DNA from: Hordeum vulgare subsp. vulgare
Lineage: Eukaryota > Streptophyta > Magnoliopsida > Poales > Poaceae
Reading direction: 5' to 3'
NCBI RefSeq assembly: GCF_904849725.1
Contig: NC_058521.1
Location: 434,948,676-435,012,675, forward strand
Length of the DNA: 64,000 bases
Shown: positions 58,195 to 64,000 of the stretch, one piece after another
Numbering within the stretch: the stretch's first letter is position 1
Layout: each line of letters begins with the position of its first letter
The notes under the pieces: generated by a model
What the model saw: the letters and a program-made list of their open reading frames with translations, nothing else
Told to the model about the DNA's origin: nothing
Databases searched by the model: none
Made by a program: the position numbers and the translations under genes

Positions 58195-60893
58195 GGCATC
58201 CCCAAGATTAACTCCTGCTCGTCCTCGAGTAGGGAAGTGATAAAGAATGATTTTTTTACGTGGAATGCTACCTAGCATAGTTGTCCTTTGCAACTTCTTT
58301 CACGTGACATGAATGTTCAGATCCATAAGATTCAATACAATAGTTTGCTATTGACATGAAAACAATAATACTTCAAGCAAACTAGCAAGGTAATCATGAA
58401 CTTTCAAAATAACAAGGCCAACGAAAGTTATCCCTACAAAATCATATAGTCTGGCTATGCTCCATCATCCTCACACGACTAATGTAAATCATGCACAACC
58501 CCGGTATTGGCCAAGTAATTGTTTTCACACTCTTACTTTCTCAAACTTTTTATAACTATCACGCAATACATGAGCGCGAGCCATGGATATAGCACTATAA
58601 GTGGAATAGAGTGTGGTGGTGGTTGTGAGACAAAAAGGAGGAGATGGTCACATTGACACGGCGTATCAAAAGGCTATGGAGATGCCCATTAATAGATATC
58701 AATGTGAATGAGTAGGGATTTCCATACAAGAGATGCACTAGAGCTATAAGTATGTGAAAGCTCAAAAGGAAAACTAGTGGGTGTGCATCCAACTTGCTTG
58801 CTCACAAAGACATAGGGCAATTTTGAGGCAGCCCATCATTGGAATATAAAAGCCAAGTTATATAATGAAGATTCCCACTAGCATATGGTAGTGACAAAAC
58901 AAGAAGCTCTCAATCATGAATAACATGGTGCTATTATGAAGCAAGTTTGGAAAAAGATAGTAGCATTGTCCCTTCTCTCTTTTTCTCTCTTTTTTTATTT
59001 GGGCTCTTGGCCTCTTTTTTTTTTCCTTTTCTCCTTTTTTTTGTTTTATGGCACTTTAGCCTCTTTTTTATTTTTATTTTTATTTCCTCACATGGGACAA
59101 TGCTCTATTAATGATGATCATCACACTTTCATTTACTCACAGCTCAAAGCTCACAATAATGATGACTCCATAGGAAATGCCTCCGGCAATGTACCGGGAT
59201 GTGCAACGATCTAGCATGGCGTATGACGTTGAAACATCTCACTAGCTGTCTTACGATCATGCAATGGCAATATGAGAGTGACGACACAAGTCATGAGACG
59301 GAACGGTGGGAGTTGCATGGCAATATATCTCGGAATGGCTATGAGGTAGGTAGGTATGGTGGCTGTTTTGAGGAAGGCATATGGTGGGTTTGTGCACCGG
59401 CGAAAGTTGCACGACACTAGAGAGGCTAGCAATGGTGGAAGCTGAAAGTGCATCTATACCATTGAATCACATTAGTCATGAAGAACTCATATACTTGTTG
59501 CGGAAGTTTTTATTAGTAAACGAAACAAAGTGCTAAACTCATACTCCGACGGGAAGGGTTGGTAGGTGTTAACCATCGCGCGATCCCGACCTCAACACAA
59601 AGGATGACAATCAATATATCAATTATGCTCCGACTTCCTAACATAGCGGTTCACAATACGTGCATACTACGGGAATTACTAACTTCAACACAAGTATTTC
59701 TAGATTCACAACACCCTACTAACATAGCTCTCAATATTACCGAATCCACGTCTCAAAAACTATTTGAGAGGAATCAAAACTTCTCTTTTTATTCAATGCA
59801 CATGAAGATGGAGGTTTTTGCATCCTCTTTGGGTACCTATCACATTTGGGACTACTTTCATAGCATAAGCCAACTACAAAGTCACGCACCGCCGTGCTCT
59901 AAAAGATATAAGTGAAGCACACAGAGCAAAAGTATCTAGCTCAAAATATATAAGTGAAGCACTATGAGCATTCTAGCAAAATCACGATGAGTGCATGTCT
60001 CTCTCTCTCTCAAAAAGGTGTGCAGCAAGGATGATTGTGACACAACAAAAATAAAATACTCCTAAGATACAAGTCGCTCCAAGCAAAACACATATCATGT
60101 GGTGAATAAAAATATAGCTCCAAGTAATGTTACCGATTGATTGAAGACGAAAGAGGGGATGCCTTCCCGGGGTATCCCCAAGCTTAGGCTTTTTGGTGTC
60201 CTTGAATTTGGATTGGGATGCCATGGGCATCCCCAAGCTTGAGCTCTTTCCACTCCTTATCTCATCGTCCATGAGAACATCACCCAAAACTTGAAAACTT
60301 CACAACACAAAACTTAAACAGAAACTCGTGATAACATTAGTACAAGAAAACAAACTACCATTTCTTTTGGTACTGTAGAAAACTTGAATTCTATCTATAT
60401 TGGTGTTGGGCTACTGTATTCTCACTTTTCCATGGCTAGTACCCCCCCGATACTAACCATAGTTTCATAAAAACAAGCAACCAACTGAACAAATACAGAA
60501 TCTGTCAAAAACAGACCAGTCTGTAGCAATCTGTATACTTTGTATACTTCTGGTACCTCAAAAAATCTCAAAAATTACGAAGTCCTGGGAAACACGCATA
60601 TCAACCATCAGAATAAAGAATCAACTAAAAATATCTTTCTCAATAAAAATGAAAAATCATCTCGTGAGCGAAAAGTTTCTGTTTTTTTCCAGCAGGATTA
60701 AACAACCATTACCAAGACTAGTCATAAAGGTTTTGCTTGGCTCAAACACAAAAGGAAACACAAAAAACACACTCACAACAGAATTGTGATGGTGTGGACG
60801 CAAAAAAACAGAAAGAAAAAGATAAATTCATTGGGTTGCCTCCCAACAAGCGCTATTGTTTAATGCCCTTAGCTAGGCATAAAAGTGATAGAA
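58195..60893 (-). other. Element C non-coding interior
   Basis: About 2.7 kb between the protease end and the 3' LTR, the place where pol would be. No RT, RNase H or integrase motif in any frame. Contains a long T-rich tract (58970-59095; A/G-rich on the element's own strand), a TC dinucleotide run (59996-60012) and the polypurine tract at 58195-58209 (aatcttggggatgcc on the minus strand). Confidence 0.75.
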
Positions 60894-61565
60894 TCACGTA
60901 TCGTCATCTTTGGTGCTCAAACCATAAGTGGCCCTCATCATGGATTCATAGGGAAATCTTATTTTATTTCTAGGAAAGTGTTCCATGCCCTTCCTTAAAA
61001 TAAATTGAAATCTAATATTCCCTTCCTTCATATCGATGATAGCACCGATAGTCCTTAGGAAAGGTCTACGAAGAATAATAGGGCATGCAGGATTGCAAGG
61101 AATGTCAAGCACAATGAAATCCACGGGTACATAGTTCCTATTTGCAATAATAAGAACATCATTGATCCTTCCCATGGGTTTCTTGATAGTAGAATCAGCA
61201 AGATGCAAATTAAGAGAACACTCTTCAATCTCATTTAAACCCAGAACATCACATAAAGACTTTGGAATTGCAGAAACACTAGCACCCAAATCACACAAAG
61301 CATTGCACTCATAGTTTTTGATTTTGATTTTGATGGTAGGTTCCCACTCATCATGAAGCTTTCTAGGGATAGAAACATCCAATTCAAGTTTCTCTTCAAG
61401 AGATTTTATCATAGCTTCGACGATCTGATCGGTAAAGGCCTTGTTTTGGCTATAAGCGTGTGGAGAGTTTAACATGGATTGCATCAAGGAAATGCATTCA
61501 ATCAAGGAGCAACTATCATAATTGAATTCCTTGAAATCCACGGTAGTAATTTCATTACTAATCAA
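60894..61565 (-). pseudogene. Element C aspartic protease (open frame)
   Basis: A 223-codon minus-strand frame. An acidic N-terminal part is followed by the retropepsin core with CDLGASVSAIPKSLCDVLG (DLG in place of DTG, as in element H), SLNLHLADSTIKKPMGR and CPIILRRPFLRTIGAIID. The segment is in one frame without a stop, but its link to gag is broken (TAA/TGA near 61590). The start codon is arbitrary. It would have cleaved gag. Confidence 0.85.
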
Positions 61566-62010
61566 AGTTTTAACATCTTCTACTCCACTTTAAATGCTTT
61601 TAGCATCAAGATAGATGGACTCCGAATCATTGGGGCACTTTTCAACCAAAGTGGATTCATATCCAGCCCCATAATCATTTGGTTTGACACAAGAAAACAA
61701 AGATTCAATGGGAGTCACACCAAGCACTTTAAGATCTTCGTGATTCTCATCACGAGAACACGCCTTTTTAAGCCATTCATGTCTAGCATGAATTTTGGCG
61801 ATTCTTTCTTGGCTCTCAATCATGGAAACACGCATAGCTTTCAAAGTTTCGTCCATGTTGATTTTGGGAAGAGCACATCTAACTTTCAATGCATCAACAT
61901 CACTAGACATTCTATCAACGCTCTTAGCCAAATCGTCAATTTTGAGTAGCTTTTCCTCTATGGACGCATTGATTTTTTTTGAGAGTTGATGAACTCTTTG
62001 ATATTACTCT
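61566..62010 (-). pseudogene. Element C gag-protease linker (coiled coil)
   Basis: Minus-strand frame 61590-61931 with KSVDRMSSDVDALKVRC and a helical Met/Glu/Arg-rich stretch; ends YLDAKSI at a stop. Resembles the spacer between gag and protease in this group; separated from both neighbours by stops. Confidence 0.6.
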
Positions 62011-62961
62011 CTAGATCAGAGGGTAATCTATGGTAATTTCCATGGGTATTGTTGTAGGAGTTGCCAAAATTGTTAGAGGAGTTACTAGGAAAAGGCCTAG
62101 GACATAGTTTCCTCTAAAAGCATTGTTGTTGCCAAACCTACCAACAAAATTAACGTACAAGCTAGCGGTGCTACTCTCAATCAAAGAAGACAAAGGAATA
62201 TCATTAGGATCCAAAGGAGCACTTCTACTAGCAACCAAATTCATTAACTCGTCCATCTTAGCACTCAACGAGTTAATTTCCTCTATAGCATGTACCTTCT
62301 TACTAGTAGGTGACCTTTCAGTGTGCCACTGAGAGTAGTTTGTCATGATGTTGTCCAAGAGCTTTGTGGCTTCTCCTAACGTTATTTCCATGAACGTTCC
62401 ACCTGAGGTGGAGTCCAAGGTATTTCTAGAAGCGAAATTCAAGCCAGCGTAAAAGATTTGTATAATCATCCAAAGACTCAAGCCATGAGCGGGACAATTT
62501 CTAATCATTAATTTCATTCTCTCCCAAGATTGTGCAACATGTTCATGATCAAGTTGCTTGGAATTCATGATATCATTACGGAGAGAGATGATCTTAGCCG
62601 GCGGAAAATACTTGGATATATAAGCATCTTTGTACTTATCCCAAGAATCGATACTATTTTTGGGCAAAGAAGAAAACCAAGTTTTTGCGCGATCTCACAA
62701 CGAGAAAGGAAAAAGCTTCAATTTAATCACGTCATTATCCACATCTTTCTTCTTTTGCATATCGCAAAGCTCAATGAAGGTATTGAGATGGGATGCGGCA
62801 TCTTCGCTAGGAAGGCCAGAGAATTTCTATTTCACAACAAGATTCAGCAAAGCGGCATTGATTTCGTATGACTCCGCACTAGTGTCGGGAAAAATCAGAG
62901 TACTAATAAAATCATTATTATTAGTATTCGAGAAGTCAAAAAGTTTGGTGTTTTCATTCAT
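62011..62961 (-). pseudogene. Element C gag (broken)
   Basis: Gag probably starts at ATG 62961 (MNENTKLFDFSNTNNNDFIS); the frame stops at about 62827 and resumes at 62667 after a frameshift. The second part (218 codons) carries PKNSIDSWDKYKDAYISKYF, MIIQIFYAGLNFASR and TKLLDNIMTNYSQWH, the gag core of Athila-type elements. The C-terminus after about 62150 drifts into a low-similarity frame. Confidence 0.8.
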
Positions 62962-63154
62962 GGTGACTTCAGCAAGCAAGCAGGCACACAAGAAAACAAA
63001 GAGCAGGCAAGAAAAAGGGCGAACGAAAATGGCAATAGAAAAAGGCAAATTGGTGAAGTGGGGGAGAGGAAAACGAGAGGCAACTGGCAAACAAAGTAAA
63101 TGAAAGAGATGAGTTTGCAACACCTAATTGGATGAGTTCTTGACTTGATCTTCC

Positions 63155-63172
63155 TCCCCGGCAACGGCGCCA
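63155..63172 (-). other. Element C primer binding site (tRNA-Asp)
   Basis: On the minus strand tggcgccgttgccgggga, the same 18-base tRNA-Asp complement as in element H, 10 bases from the 5' LTR. Confidence 0.85.
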
Positions 63173-63182
63173 GAAATCCTTC

Positions 63183-64000
63183 TGCTACTTCTCAAACAAC
63201 AGTGCCAGAAATTGACACGTTGACGGAGACTGGTCTTGCGTTGGTTTTTCCCTTGAAGAGGAAAGGGTGATGCAGCTCAGGAGCAGTAAGTATTTCCCTC
63301 AGTTTGAGAACCAAGTTGTCGATCCAGAAGGAGGGTTCGTCAAGTCCAGAGTACCTGCGCAAACACAAACAAGCTTGCACCCAACGCTTCAAAGGGGTTG
63401 TCAATCCCTTCAAGATTGTTTGCAAAGTGAGATCTGAAGGCGGAAAGTGCAACAAAGTAAAAAGTGTAAGGCTGAAAATATGGCGTGGAGTTGAGCCGGG
63501 GGCCATAGTGTTCACTAGAGGCTTCTCTCAAAATAGCAAATATCACGGTGGGTGAACAAATTACTGTCGAGCAATTGATAGAACCGCGCAAAGTCATCAC
63601 GATATCTAAGGCAATGATCATACATGTAGGCATCACGTCCAAGACAAGTAGACCGACACTTTTGGCATCTACTACTATAACTCCACACATCGATCGCTAT
63701 CCAGCATGCATCTAGTGTATTGAGTTCATGACGAACAGAGTAACGCCTTAAGCAAGATGACATGATGTAGAGGGATAATCTCAAACCAATGATGAAAAAC
63801 CCATCTTTTTACCCTTGATGGCAACAACACGATGCGTGCCTCGCTACCCCTTCTGTCACTGGGTGAGGTCATCGCACGGTATGAACCCAAAACCAAGCAC
63901 TTCTCCCATTGCGAGAATCATAGATCTAGTTGGCCAAAAAAAAAACCACAATTCGAAGAGAATTACAAGAATATGAAATCATGCATAAGAGAGATCAGAA
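63183..64000 (-). repeat. Element C 5' LTR (partial)
   Basis: Minus strand, end of the LTR at 63183 (GAAGTAGCA); aligns with 56646 onward with a few percent difference and continues past the window. Confidence 0.9.

Larger units (their letters stand above)
56646..64000 (-). mobile_element. Element C: minus-strand, pol-less Gypsy element, cut by the window edge
   Basis: Two LTRs, a complete one at 56646-58194 (3' LTR) and a partial one from 63183 to the window edge (5' LTR). Between them, on the minus strand, are a tRNA-Asp PBS, gag, a linker and protease, but no RT or integrase. LTR ends TGATACGTATCC and AGTAGCA are typical of the Sabrina/WHAM-like group of Triticeae; the family name is a suggestion only. 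It interrupts the ORF of element B. Confidence 0.85.

Noticed and set aside
59996..60012. TC dinucleotide run as a promoter element
   Set aside because: Short microsatellite inside element C interior; no other promoter signal nearby.

Overview
The window looks like intergenic DNA of a Triticeae grass (wheat, Aegilops, barley or rye relatives). Two Copia elements have LTRs of the Angela/BARE/WIS type, with a TGTTGGAAATATGCCC terminus, and the rest is Gypsy-type or non-autonomous LTR elements typical of these genomes. I see no host gene, tRNA gene, rRNA gene or CRISPR array. Essentially every base can be placed in an LTR retrotransposon, and the coding regions are nearly all broken copies of retroelement genes. 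The elements are lettered D, F, E, G, B, A, H and C, plus Copia-1 and Copia-2.

Layout. 1-649 is the start of a minus-strand LTR of the H family. 650-5721 is the gag-pol interior of Gypsy element D (+). At 5722 D is interrupted by F, a long LTR-like sequence (5722-7016 and 15836-16928). F is itself interrupted by Copia-1 (7017-15830, TSD cgaag/caaag) and by E (from 16929). E is a minus-strand Tat-type Gypsy whose extra, spliced ORF reads on the + strand (18258-23532). E is interrupted by a 3.25-kb solo LTR, G (19277-22527, perfect TSD cgtga), and at 23721 by B, a minus-strand non-autonomous LTR element. B is interrupted by A (26120-56232, perfect TSD ccttg) and at 56646 by C (minus strand, running off the right edge). 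A is a Tat-type Gypsy with gag, pol and a spliced minus-strand ORF. It is interrupted by H (26183-35333), a Gypsy element with gag-protease and a second ORF but no pol, and by Copia-2 (37055-45648, perfect TSD cccag).

The order of insertion is D, then F, then E (and Copia-1), then B (and G), then A and C, then H and Copia-2: six layers. If the nest is intact, the missing right halves of C, B, E, F and D should follow in that order to the right of the window.

How the genes relate. D, A and Copia-1 carry decayed forms of the full gag, protease, reverse transcriptase, RNase H and integrase set. H and C keep gag and protease but have no pol, B keeps only one ORF of transposon-domain type, and Copia-2 has an almost illegible interior. 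These last four look like elements that depended on enzymes supplied in trans. The most unusual points are: the spliced antisense ORF in two Tat-type elements, with a 74-bp minisatellite inside one intron; an LTR-like U3 segment placed inside H just ahead of its second ORF; and Copia-2, whose LTRs are more alike than those of Copia-1 although its coding interior is far more decayed.
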